60,318 nucleotides of DNA from Parvibaculum indicum (lineage in GTDB: Bacteria; Pseudomonadota; Alphaproteobacteria; Parvibaculales; Parvibaculaceae), in NCBI RefSeq assembly GCF_011762095.1, contig NZ_JAASQO010000018.1:1-60318 (forward strand), written 5' to 3'. Below, piece by piece: positions 7,171-15,379 of this stretch; the first letter of the stretch is position 1; each line of letters begins with the position of its first letter. The position numbers were made by a program, and so were the translations under genes. The notes below the pieces were generated by a model, which saw nothing but the letters and a program-made list of their open reading frames with translations, was not told where the DNA came from and searched no databases.

Positions 7171-9623
7171 GGCAGAGTTTCCTTTTCGGCTTGGGGGATG
7201 AGATTGCTGAGGTCGGGAATGAGGTCGGCGGCCCAGTCGACGCCGCGATGGCGCAGCCAGGCGTCGAGGAATTCGTCGCGACCATGTTCAGTAAGAATGC
7301 GGGCGATGGCGGCCTGATCGGTCTTGGCGGAGGTGGCGCAGAGCGCGAGCGCCACTTCGCTGAGCCCCAGCTCGAACAGCCGGTTTCCGCGCCGCGACTG
7401 GCAATAGTAGTCGCGCTTGGGCGTCGCCCGGGCGAGGATCTCGATCTGGCGGTCGTTGAGGCCGAAGCGCCGGTAGATCGCGGTGATCTGAGGCTCGATC
7501 GCCCGCTCATTGGGCAGGAGCAATCGCGTCTGGCAGCTCTCGATGATCGCGGGCGCAATGGGGGAGCCGTCGATGTCGCTGAGGCTCTGCGTGGCGAAGA
7601 CGACGCTGGCGTTCTTCTTTCTGAGCGTCTTCAGCCACTCGCGGAGCTGACCGGCGAAGCCTTCGTCGTCCAGCGCCAGCCATCCCTCGTCGATGATGAT
7701 GAGGGTGGGCGAGCCGTCGAGCCGGTCCTCGATGCGGTGGAAGAGGTAGGCGAGCGCGGCCGGCGCCGCCCCGGTGCCGATCAGGCCCTCGGTCTCGAAA
7801 GCCTGAACAGAAGCTTCGCCGAGATGCTCAGCCTCCGCGTCGAGCAGCCGCCCGTAGGCGCCTCCCACGCAATAGGGCCGTAGCGCCTGCTTGAGATCGT
7901 TGGACTGGAGCAGCACCGCAAGGCCGGTGATCGTGCGTTCCGCCACCGGCGCCGAGGCGAGCGAAGTGAGCGCCGTCCAGAGATGTTCCTTCACCTCGGG
8001 TGTGATCCCGACGCCCTCCCGCATCAGGATCGCCACGACCCAGTCGGCGGCCCAAGCGCGCTCCGCTGTTTGCTCGAGGCGGGAAAGCGGTTGCAGCGAG
8101 ACGCTGTGCTCGTCGCCGTCGGTCAGGCCGCCGCCGAGATCGTGCCAGTCGCCGCCCATGGCGAGCGCCGCGGCGCGGATCGAGCCGCCGAAATCGAAGG
8201 CGAAGACCTGGGCGCTCGCATAGCGGCGGAACTGCAGCGCCATCAGCGCCAGAAGCACGGACTTGCCCGCGCCGGTCGGACCGACGACGAGCGTGTGCCC
8301 GACGTCGCCGACATGAAGGGAAAACCGGAACGGGGTAGAGCCTTCGGTCTTGCCGAACAGCAGTGGGGGCGCTGCAAAGTGCTCGTCCCGTTCCGGCCCC
8401 GCCCACACGGCACTCAGGGGGATCATGTGGGCGAGATTGAGCGTGGAGATCGGTGGCTGGCGGACATTGGCGTAGACATGTCCGGGCAGCGAGCCGAGCC
8501 AGGCATCCACGGCGTTGATGGTCTCGGGCATCGCGGTGAAGTCGCGGCCCTGGATGACCTTCTCGACGAGACGCAGCTTCTCGTCGGCCACACGGGGGTT
8601 GGTATCCCACACCGTCACCGTCGCGGTGACATAAGCGACGCCGGCATAGTCGGCGCCGAGTTCCTGCAGCGCGAGATCGGCGTCCGCCGCCTTGTTCGAT
8701 GCGTCGGTGTCGACCAGCACCGAGGCCTCGTTGGTCATCACCTCCTTCAGGATCGCGGCAATCGACTTGCGCTTGGCGAACCATTGGCGGCGGATGCGTG
8801 TCAGCAGCTTCGTCGCATCGGTCTTGTCCATCAAGATGGCGCGGGTGGACCAGCGATACGGAAAGGCGAGCCGATTGAGGTCGTCGAGTAGTCCTGGCGT
8901 GGTCGCTGTCGGAAACCCGGTGACGGTCAGGACGCGCAGATGCTGGTCGCCGAGTCGCGGTTCGAGCCCGCCGGCGAGCGGCTGATCGGCGAGCAGCACA
9001 TCCAAATACATCGGCGTTTCCGGCACGCGGACGCGGTGGCGCTTGGTGGAAACGCACCCGTGAAGATAGGTCAGGGTCTCGGCGTCATCGAGCCAGTGGC
9101 ATTCCGGCATGAAGGCTTCGACCAGGCGCAGCACACGGTCGGTCCGGTCGGCGAAGCCGGCCAGCACTTCATGCGGGTCGATCCCCTTGGACTCGCGGCC
9201 TTCATAGAGCCAGCCCTCGGCGCGGGCGGCGTCCTCAGCCGGCGGCAGATAAGTGAGGGTGAGGAAATAGCTGGATTCGAAATGCGCGCCAGCCTCCTCA
9301 AAGCTCGCCTTGCGCTCGGCATCGACCAGCGCCGACGCGGCATCAGGAAAGCGGCTGTCGGGGTAGCTGTTCGACGGATGCCGCTGCGCTTCCACGAAGA
9401 TGGCCCAGCCTGATCCCAGGCGCCGGAAGGCGTTGTTCAACCGGCCGGCGACGGCGACGAGTTCGGCTGGAACCGCTGAATTGAGGTCCGGGCCCCGGAA
9501 CCGCGCCGTCCGCTGGACGCTCCCGTCCTTGTTGAGGACGATGCCTCGGCCGACCAGGGCGACCCAGGGCAGGAAATCGGCGAGGCGTGCGTTGCGATTG
9601 CGATATTCGGCGAGGTTCATCAT
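7167..9623 (-). CDS. trbE: TrbE, type IV secretion ATPase (VirB4 family)
   Basis: The 818-residue protein has an N-terminal CagE/TrbE domain and a C-terminal RecA-like ATPase with Walker A GPTGAGKSV near residue 450 and Walker B TLIIIDEGWLAL near 640. A RLLLPNERA...R segment and a late Tyr/Arg-rich region are also typical. It powers pilus biogenesis and DNA export. Two ATG codons lie in tandem (9623 and 9620). It starts 16 bases after trbD ends. Full length and intact. Confidence 0.95.
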   Translation of the reverse strand: MMNLAEYRNRNARLADFLPWVALVGRGIVLNKDGSVQRTARFRGPDLNSAVPAELVAVAGRLNNAFRRLGSGWAIFVEAQRHPSNSYPDSRFPDAASALVDAERKASFEEAGAHFESSYFLTLTYLPPAEDAARAEGWLYEGRESKGIDPHEVLAGFADRTDRVLRLVEAFMPECHWLDDAETLTYLHGCVSTKRHRVRVPETPMYLDVLLADQPLAGGLEPRLGDQHLRVLTVTGFPTATTPGLLDDLNRLAFPYRWSTRAILMDKTDATKLLTRIRRQWFAKRKSIAAILKEVMTNEASVLVDTDASNKAADADLALQELGADYAGVAYVTATVTVWDTNPRVADEKLRLVEKVIQGRDFTAMPETINAVDAWLGSLPGHVYANVRQPPISTLNLAHMIPLSAVWAGPERDEHFAAPPLLFGKTEGSTPFRFSLHVGDVGHTLVVGPTGAGKSVLLALMALQFRRYASAQVFAFDFGGSIRAAALAMGGDWHDLGGGLTDGDEHSVSLQPLSRLEQTAERAWAADWVVAILMREGVGITPEVKEHLWTALTSLASAPVAERTITGLAVLLQSNDLKQALRPYCVGGAYGRLLDAEAEHLGEASVQAFETEGLIGTGAAPAALAYLFHRIEDRLDGSPTLIIIDEGWLALDDEGFAGQLREWLKTLRKKNASVVFATQSLSDIDGSPIAPAIIESCQTRLLLPNERAIEPQITAIYRRFGLNDRQIEILARATPKRDYYCQSRRGNRLFELGLSEVALALCATSAKTDQAAIARILTEHGRDEFLDAWLRHRGVDWAADLIPDLSNLIPQAEKETLP

Positions 9624-9639
9624 GGACGGCTCCTCACGC

Positions 9640-9921
9640 TCAGACCGTCAGATGCGCGGGAATGCGCAGGTGCCGGCGGCCAACCTCGACGAAGAGCGGG
9701 TCGCGCTTGGCGGCCCAGACGGCGGCCAGATGACCGATGGCCCAGATCGCGATGCCAGCGAGCCAAAGCCGCAAGCCAAGCCCGATGGCGCCCGCGAGCG
9801 TGCCGTTCATGATGGCGATGGCGCGCGGCGCACCGCCGAGCAGGATCGGCTCGGTCAATGCCCGGTGGACCGGGACCGAAAAGCCGAGCAACTCGCCGTC
9901 CTGTTCGCCAAGGCCCGCCAT
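9640..9921 (-). CDS. trbD: TrbD, small inner-membrane protein (VirB3 family)
   Basis: A 93-residue protein (start MAGLGEQDGELLGFSVPVHRAL, as in TrbD: V-P-x-H-R-A-L-x-E-P-x-L-x-G) with two adjacent membrane helices around 38-65. It works with TrbE in pilus assembly. The start codon at 9921 shares one base with the trbC stop (TGATG). Confidence 0.9.
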   Translation of the reverse strand: MAGLGEQDGELLGFSVPVHRALTEPILLGGAPRAIAIMNGTLAGAIGLGLRLWLAGIAIWAIGHLAAVWAAKRDPLFVEVGRRHLRIPAHLTV

Positions 9922-10253
9922 CAGACGAGCGCTCCGCCGCCGAAGGAGAAGAACGACAGGAAGAACGAACTTGCCGCGAAGGCGATCGACAGACCGAAGA
10001 CGATCTGGATGAGGCGCCGGAAGCCGCCCGACGTGTCCCCGAAGGCGAGTGTCAGGCCGGTGATGATAATGATGATGACGGCGAGGATCTTGGCGACCGG
10101 CCCCTCGATCGATTCGAGGATGGACTGGAGCGGTGCCTCCCATGGCATGGAGGAACCGGACGCATGAGCGGCAGGCGTGGTCATCAAAGTCATGACCGCC
10201 ACCGATGTCGCCGCGGCCAGGCGATGGTAGGCGTTACGCAGGGTCTGGTGCAT
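9921..10253 (-). CDS. trbC: TrbC, prepilin (VirB2 family)
   Basis: A 110-residue protein with a long signal peptide (to about residue 34, PAAHASG) and two membrane helices (about 52-70 and 80-105), the standard propilin layout. It is the major subunit of the conjugative pilus; TrbC prepilins are cyclised by a TraF-type peptidase, and one is encoded at 41539-42084. It overlaps trbB by 20 bases. Confidence 0.9.
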   Translation of the reverse strand: MHQTLRNAYHRLAAATSVAVMTLMTTPAAHASGSSMPWEAPLQSILESIEGPVAKILAVIIIIITGLTLAFGDTSGGFRRLIQIVFGLSIAFAASSFFLSFFSFGGGALV

Positions 10254-11259
10254 GTGGACTTTCCTTTGCGTCTGGTGTGAGAAGAGGTGCGCCGGGCGCG
10301 AAGACGGCTGTCGCGACGCGGTAATCGCCGTCCGGCCCGAGGCCTTCCACGCGAACGAGTTCGGAAAGACGGCGGGCCGTGCCACGGCCTGACAACACCG
10401 CCACGATGTCGATTGTCTCGGCGATCAGCGCGCGCGGAACGGTGACGACAGCTTCCTGGATGAGCTGTTCGAGACGGCGCAGCGCACCGAGGGCCGAGCC
10501 CGCGTGGATCGTGCCGACGCCGCCCGGATGGCCGGTGCCCCAGGCCTTCAGAAGATCAAGCGCCTCACTGCCGCGGACCTCGCCGATGGGAATGCGGTCG
10601 GGACGCAGGCGCAACGAAGAGCGGACGAGATCGGAGAGAGAGGCCACGCCATCCTTCGTCCGCATGGCGACGAGGTTGGGTGCCGCACACTGCAGTTCGC
10701 GTGTGTCCTCGATGATGACGACGCGGTCGGAGGACTTCGCTACCTCGGCCAGGAGAGCGTTGGTCAGCGTCGTTTTGCCTGTGGAGGTGCCGCCGGCGAC
10801 GAGGATGTTGGCTCGGGCCGCGACTCCGTCGCGCAACGCGGTGGCCTGTTCGGCCGTGATGATGCCGGCGGCGACGTAATCGTCGAGAGTGAACACCGCG
10901 ACGGCGGGCTTGCGGATCGCGAAGGCCGGGGCTGCGACCACCGGCGGCAGGAGTCCCTCGAACCGCTCCCCCGTCCCGGGCAGCTCTGCCGAAACGCGCG
11001 GGCTCCCGCTATGGACCTCCGCGCCGACATGATGGGCGACGAGGCGGATGATCCGCTCGCCATCCTCCGGCGCCAGGCGTTCACCCGTATCGGACAGGCC
11101 TTCGGAGAGGCGGTCGATCCACAGCCGCCCATCCGGATTCAACATCACCTCGACGACGCCTGCGTCTTCGAGAAAGCGGCCGATGGCGGGACCGAGCGCG
11201 GTGCGTAACATCCGCGCGCCGCGCGCAATACCTTCCGAATTGTGATGCGAGGTCGCCAT
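10234..11259 (-). CDS. trbB: TrbB, type IV secretion ATPase (VirB11 family)
   Basis: The 341-residue product has Walker [10 protein letters not shown] near residue 158, an Asp box IIEDTRELQ, Walker B-like [12 protein letters not shown] and the [15 protein letters not shown] segment of VirB11 ATPases. It is a hexameric ATPase that switches the channel between pilus assembly and DNA export. The start at 11259 follows GGGGATCAG; a start at 11301 would add 14 atypical residues. It is the first gene of the trb run. Upstream I would expect the ribbon-helix-helix/traG pair, but the cargo block is there instead. Confidence 0.94.
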   Translation of the reverse strand: MATSHHNSEGIARGARMLRTALGPAIGRFLEDAGVVEVMLNPDGRLWIDRLSEGLSDTGERLAPEDGERIIRLVAHHVGAEVHSGSPRVSAELPGTGERFEGLLPPVVAAPAFAIRKPAVAVFTLDDYVAAGIITAEQATALRDGVAARANILVAGGTSTGKTTLTNALLAEVAKSSDRVVIIEDTRELQCAAPNLVAMRTKDGVASLSDLVRSSLRLRPDRIPIGEVRGSEALDLLKAWGTGHPGGVGTIHAGSALGALRRLEQLIQEAVVTVPRALIAETIDIVAVLSGRGTARRLSELVRVEGLGPDGDYRVATAVFAPGAPLLTPDAKESPHAPDPA

Positions 11260-11310
11260 CTGATCCCCGATTTCGACGGGGACAAACCAGATGGTCCCCA
11301 TGCGGGGATG

Positions 11311-11341
11311 ATTAAAAGGGCCTGCTTTAGGGTCGATTCAA
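11311..11341 (-). promoter_or_regulatory. Candidate promoter upstream of trbB
   Basis: On the minus strand a TTGAAT (-35-like, 11336-11341) precedes TTTAAT (-10-like, 11311-11316) with 19 bases between; the spacing is long, so the match is weak. A short repeat TCCCC-ATGC-GGGGA lies just downstream (about 11296-11309). A local promoter would be needed because the cargo separates trbB from the traG operon. Confidence 0.25.
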
Positions 11342-11380
11342 CAAGGAATTAGCGTCGTCGTAGTGTGGCGTGCAAAGACA

Positions 11381-11400
11381 GGAGAGCGGCGGCGGTCTCC
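11381..11400 (-). terminator. Possible weak terminator after the multicopper oxidase gene
   Basis: On the minus strand GGAGA and TCTCC flank a 10-base loop and are followed within a few bases by TTT, some 70 bases past the stop of the oxidase gene. The 5-bp stem makes this only a candidate. Confidence 0.25.
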
Positions 11401-11471
11401 TTTGCCGACTGGTGTTATGTGTCGGCGCCGGGGTCACTTCCGGGCGTCCAGCGCGCTGCACGATGCTTCGC

Positions 11472-12881
11472 TCAGGTAACGGTGAATTGCCCCATCATGC
11501 CAGCGTCTTCATGCTCGAGGATATGGCAGTGAAACATGAGCGGTGTCTCGCGGCTCGCCGGCTGGTCGAAGCGAGTGAGGATCTCGGCCTCGCCGGGGAC
11601 CAGAACGGTATCCTTCCACCCGGTGTCTTCGGGTCGTGGCGGCCCGCCATTCTCGGACACCACCCGGAAGCGCACGCCGTGGACGTGGAATGGATGGGCC
11701 ACCATCGTGCTGCGGACATGCCAGCGCTCGACCGACCCGAGCGCCACCTCGAAATCGACCCTGTTCATGTCGAAGGGGCGGCCGTTTATGGCAAAGCCGC
11801 CGCCGCCCATCATCATGCCGCCTATGCCCATGTCGAGCGAAACCTGTCGGGTCCTGATCTCGTTGCCCGACAGATCCTCGGGTGCACCGTCAAGCTGGTC
11901 CGGCAGGCGCATGATCCGGGCCGTCTGCGTGGGATCTTTCTCGAATTGCAGAACACCATAGGGCTGACCGGGATCGCTGAGCAGCACCGGCGCCCCGCCT
12001 GCGGCGAAATCGACAAGGATCTCCGCGCGTTCGCCCGGAGCAAGCCGCAGCACGTCCAGCGCCAGCGGCGCAGGCAGGTAGCCGCCATCCGTCGCCACCA
12101 GGTGCATCAGCCGCGTGTCGTCGAAGAACAGCGTGTAGATGCGCGCGTTGGAGCCGTTCAGAAGCCGCAGCCGGACGATCCCTTCCGGCACGACCGCCGT
12201 CGCGCCCGCCTGCCCGTTCACCAGCATCCGGTTGCCGGCGAACCCGTGCATGATGTCCATCATGGAAGGGTCATAGACCATCCGTCCCGCGGCATCGAAT
12301 CGTCGATCCTGGAGCACCAGTGTCAGATCATCGACACCGTACTCCGCTGGAAGACCGCGCTGGTCGTCGCGGCCGTCGGCGACATGGATGACGCCCGCCA
12401 GGCCGGAATAGACCTGTGCCGCCGTGCGTTCATGAATATGCGTGTGATACCAGGCGGTTGCCGGATCCTGAGCGATCACCATCTCCGGCCGCCATGTCGC
12501 ACCGGGCGCAATGGCGAGGTGCGGACCGCCATCATGCTCTCCCGGCACCAGGAGACCGTGCCAATGCGCGCTGACAGGCTCGTCCAGCCTGTTGGTGACC
12601 TCGGTCGCAAGGTCGCCGTTCTGCACGATGATCGTCGGCCCCAGATAACCCTGGTTGAAGCCAGCGGTTGCAACGGCGGGTCCGTCACTGAATCTCCTGC
12701 TGCCAGCCATCGCTGTCAGGGACAGCCGACCCGTCGCCCGCGTATCGAGGAGTGGCGGCATCGACAGGCGTGTCAAGCGAGCGGTGTCCTGGGCAAAGGC
12801 ACGCCGGGCAGGCACGGACGAAAGGATACCGGCGGTCAGGAGTGCGGAGAACGAGGAAGTCAGGAACTGGCGTCTTTTCAT
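11472..12881 (-). CDS. Multicopper oxidase (CueO/laccase-like, Tat-exported)
   Basis: The 469-residue protein starts with a twin-arginine signal (KRRQFLTSS, cleavage after AFA at about 30). It has the copper ligands of three-domain multicopper oxidases: HWHG at 106, HTHIH at 146, HPFHVHG at about 396, and HCHILEHEDAGM near 452. The distal Met and Met-rich loop (MGIGGMMMGGG) suggest oxidation of Cu(I) in the periplasm, as in CueO. It follows the SHOCT gene on the same strand by 170 bases. Full length. Confidence 0.92.
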   Translation of the reverse strand: MKRRQFLTSSFSALLTAGILSSVPARRAFAQDTARLTRLSMPPLLDTRATGRLSLTAMAGSRRFSDGPAVATAGFNQGYLGPTIIVQNGDLATEVTNRLDEPVSAHWHGLLVPGEHDGGPHLAIAPGATWRPEMVIAQDPATAWYHTHIHERTAAQVYSGLAGVIHVADGRDDQRGLPAEYGVDDLTLVLQDRRFDAAGRMVYDPSMMDIMHGFAGNRMLVNGQAGATAVVPEGIVRLRLLNGSNARIYTLFFDDTRLMHLVATDGGYLPAPLALDVLRLAPGERAEILVDFAAGGAPVLLSDPGQPYGVLQFEKDPTQTARIMRLPDQLDGAPEDLSGNEIRTRQVSLDMGIGGMMMGGGGFAINGRPFDMNRVDFEVALGSVERWHVRSTMVAHPFHVHGVRFRVVSENGGPPRPEDTGWKDTVLVPGEAEILTRFDQPASRETPLMFHCHILEHEDAGMMGQFTVT

Positions 12882-13050
12882 TCTGGTCTTTCGATAGGCA
12901 TGGCGGGTGCCCGATGCTGGGCCACCCGGACCCCATGGGCAAATCGCTTGCAGTTCCCCCGTATCACGTGCCCGAGGACGGATGCCATTCCATCGTGCAC
13001 GCGCTTACGGGATATCATCCTCTTGGATCATGGAAGCAAGGGAAGTCCGG

Positions 13051-13422
13051 TCAATCTGCCAGCAGCTTCTTGCGTTCCTCGAATTCCTTGCTGTCGATCT
13101 CGCCCTTGGCATAGCGTTCCTTGAGCAGTGCCAGGGCTCGATCATGCGCCGCATGGCCGCTGCCGGTCATCGCCGGACCGCCGAAGTGCCGGACGAGGAA
13201 TACCGTCCCCGCGATGATCGCGACCACGATCAGGATCATGAAGATCGGTCCGAGTATCATGCCGAATCCTCCCCATTGGCTGCCACCCCACATCATGTCA
13301 TGTCCGTAGAAGTAAGGGGCGCTAAGATCCGGAATGTCTCCGACCTGCGCAATCGCGGGATGCGCTGTTGCGATTGTTGCTGCGATGAGGCTTGTGGCCA
13401 CCGCAAAGCTTCTGGTTTTCAT
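13051..13422 (-). CDS. Small exported/membrane protein with C-terminal SHOCT domain
   Basis: The 123-residue protein has a signal peptide (MKTRSFAVATSLIAATIATAHP...), a Trp/Met/His-rich stretch (YFYGHDMMWGGSQWGG), one membrane helix at about 58-80 and a C-terminal SHOCT motif (RALALLKERYAKGEIDSKEFEERKKLL). SHOCT proteins are common beside copper genes and may act in membrane-associated oligomerisation; the substrate is unknown. Start 13422 was chosen because AAGGA lies 8 bases upstream. Confidence 0.8.
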   Translation of the reverse strand: MKTRSFAVATSLIAATIATAHPAIAQVGDIPDLSAPYFYGHDMMWGGSQWGGFGMILGPIFMILIVVAIIAGTVFLVRHFGGPAMTGSGHAAHDRALALLKERYAKGEIDSKEFEERKKLLAD

Positions 13423-13492
13423 CCGTCTCATCCTTTTGGTTGGCGATAATTGCCATAACGTACTCATATGGAGGGTGAGTAACCTCCGCGCC

Positions 13493-13506
13493 CTGATCTA
13501 CATCAA
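13493..13506. promoter_or_regulatory. FNR/FixK-like box
   Basis: CTGAT-CTAC-ATCAA matches the FNR/FixK consensus TTGAT-N4-ATCAA at 9 of 10 positions. It lies between the divergent SHOCT gene (78 bases away) and DUF302 gene (about 150 bases away). A -10-like TATGTT at 13531-13536 sits about 34 bases from the box centre, close to class II geometry for the DUF302 direction. Confidence 0.65.
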
Positions 13507-13653
13507 TCCCGCGATCCTGCTTTCAGGTGCTATGTTGCAGAAGGTGGCTGGAGCGGGTCGCCCCGGATGCTCGCCACGAACGCCGAATCCGGCTCGCCCG
13601 CCCTGCGGCGGCCTACCCGGTGTCGCCATTCACATAACCAGGAGAACGCTTAC

Positions 13654-14040
13654 ATGAGCTACACGATCAATCGCATGATCTCCGACGCGAATATCGACGA
13701 CCTCGACGCGCGGACCCGAAAAGCGCTTGCAGACCGCGGCTTCGGCGTGCTGACCGAGATCGACGTCAAGGCGACGATGAAGACGAAGCTTGACGTCGAG
13801 ATGCCGCCCTATCGCATCCTCGGCGCCTGCAACCCGAAAATGGCGCATCGGGCCATCGGGATCAAGCCTCGGGTGGGTGCGATGCTGCCCTGCAACGTCA
13901 TCCTGCGCGAGGTCGAGGGCGGCGTCGAGGTCAGCGCGATCGACCCGGTGGTGTCTATGCAAGCGATCGAGAACCCTGAACTGACCGCGGTCGCGGGTGA
14001 GGTTCGCGACCTTCTGGCGAAGGCCGTCGCGGCGATCTGA
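13654..14040 (+). CDS. DUF302 domain-containing protein
   Basis: A 128-residue soluble protein with the DUF302 pattern (RKALADRGFGVLTEIDVKAT, then PYRILGACNPKMAHRAI, and MLPCNVILRE). The family is often linked to sulfur, copper or low-oxygen gene clusters but has no assigned reaction. The ATG follows AGGAGAACG. A class II-like FNR promoter lies upstream. A 35-codon ORF starts one base after its stop. Confidence 0.88.
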   Translation: MSYTINRMISDANIDDLDARTRKALADRGFGVLTEIDVKATMKTKLDVEMPPYRILGACNPKMAHRAIGIKPRVGAMLPCNVILREVEGGVEVSAIDPVVSMQAIENPELTAVAGEVRDLLAKAVAAI

Positions 14041-14041
14041 G

Positions 14042-14149
14042 ATGAATTTGCGCGCAAGGTTTCTCGCGGGTCTTGCGGTCCTCGGGATGCTGGTAGCGCA
14101 CGCCATGCTCTGCGTCGAAGCCACGAGTTCGGTACGTCACGATGCTTGA
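14042..14149 (+). CDS. Small single-span or exported peptide (35 aa), downstream of DUF302
   Basis: The ORF starts one base after the DUF302 stop (TGAGATG) and encodes MNLRARFLAGLAVLGMLV..., a positively charged start followed by a hydrophobic segment (residues 7-23) and a short polar tail. This suits a small membrane peptide or a residual signal sequence. There is no homologue I recognise; the spacing favours coupled translation. Confidence 0.4.
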   Translation: MNLRARFLAGLAVLGMLVAHAMLCVEATSSVRHDA

Positions 14150-14258
14150 GTGCGTGGCAGGACTCTACCCGTCTCGGGGAATGCGGCCAAGTCACCCGAC
14201 CGGTAATCCGTTGCTCGCGTCACCGCGGAACGCGTTCGACGTCTGGCTTTATGTGCGA

Positions 14259-15335
14259 CTACGGCGTGATTGCGACCTTCAGGACGCCGTCACGCTGGTG
14301 AGAAAAGAGGTCGTAGGCCGCCTCGATGTCGTCCAGCTTGTAGCGGTGCGTCACCAGCGGTGTCAGGTCCACACGCTCGGACCGGATGACTTCCATCAGC
14401 CGCCGCATGCGCTCCTTGCCGCCCGGGCAGAGCGTTGTCACGATGGTGTGGTCACCAAGTCCGGCAGAGAACGCACCGAGCGGTATCCTGAGGTCGCTTG
14501 AATAGACACCGAGACTCGACAACGATCCCCCTGGCCGCAGGACGCGAAGCGCGGCTTCGAACGTCGCCTGGGTGCCCAGCGCCTCGATGGCGACATCGAC
14601 GCCCCGGCCATCGGTGATGCGCATGATCTCGTCCACGGGATCGACCTTCGTGAAGTCGATGACGTGGCTCGCCCCGAGCTTCTGCGAGATTGCCATCCGC
14701 TCGGCCACCCGGTCCACGGCGATGATGGTCGTCGCGCCGCTCAACCGTGCACCGACTGTCGCGCAAAGACCTATCGGGCCCTGGGCGAAGACCGCGACCG
14801 CGTCGCCGATGCGGACCCTGCCGCGCTCCGCGCCACTGAAGCCGGTCGACATGATGTCCGGGCACATCAGCACCTGCTCGTCGGTGAGCCCGTCCGGCAC
14901 GGGCGCAAGGTTGGCCATCGCGTCTGGTACGAGAATGTACTCCGCCTGGCAGCCGTCGATGGTGTTGCCGAATTTCCAACCCCCCATCGGCTTCCAGCCG
15001 TGTTTCGTGCCGGCACCATCCTGCGAGCAGTAGCCGCAGAGGCAGGCGTTGCTCCAGCCGCTCGGAGTGATCGCTCCAGCAATGACGCGCTGCCCCTCCG
15101 TGTAACCGACGACCGCAGAGCCGAGCTCCTCGATCACGCCGACCGGTTCATGTCCGATCGTGAGCCCCTTCGCGACCGGATACTCCCCCTTCATGATGTG
15201 TACGTCCGTGCCGCAGATCGTGGTGGTGGTGACGCGGACGAGCGCATCGAGCGGGCCGACATCGGGGATCGGCTTTTCATCCAGCGCGATGCGGCCGGGC
15301 TCCACGAAAATGGTCACCTTCATCTTCCGGGTCAT
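14259..15335 (-). CDS. Zinc-dependent alcohol dehydrogenase (MDR family)
   Basis: The 358-residue product has catalytic zinc ligands of the isopropanol/secondary alcohol dehydrogenase type (CGTD at 41, GHE at 61, CPDIMSTGF near 154) and a Rossmann segment (AQGPIGLCA, about 178). Only a partial structural-zinc cysteine set is present (CLCGYC). It interconverts alcohols and aldehydes or ketones with NAD(P)H. The start at 15335 has GGAGG 6 bases upstream. It is last in a minus-strand run with the ATP-grasp and GAPDH genes. It could recycle NAD(P)H produced by the GAPDH, but the substrate is not determined. Confidence 0.88.
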   Translation of the reverse strand: MTRKMKVTIFVEPGRIALDEKPIPDVGPLDALVRVTTTTICGTDVHIMKGEYPVAKGLTIGHEPVGVIEELGSAVVGYTEGQRVIAGAITPSGWSNACLCGYCSQDGAGTKHGWKPMGGWKFGNTIDGCQAEYILVPDAMANLAPVPDGLTDEQVLMCPDIMSTGFSGAERGRVRIGDAVAVFAQGPIGLCATVGARLSGATTIIAVDRVAERMAISQKLGASHVIDFTKVDPVDEIMRITDGRGVDVAIEALGTQATFEAALRVLRPGGSLSSLGVYSSDLRIPLGAFSAGLGDHTIVTTLCPGGKERMRRLMEVIRSERVDLTPLVTHRYKLDDIEAAYDLFSHQRDGVLKVAITP

Positions 15336-15379
15336 CGATAGCCTCCACATGTTTGGGGTCGCCGGTCATGCCTTGGCAA

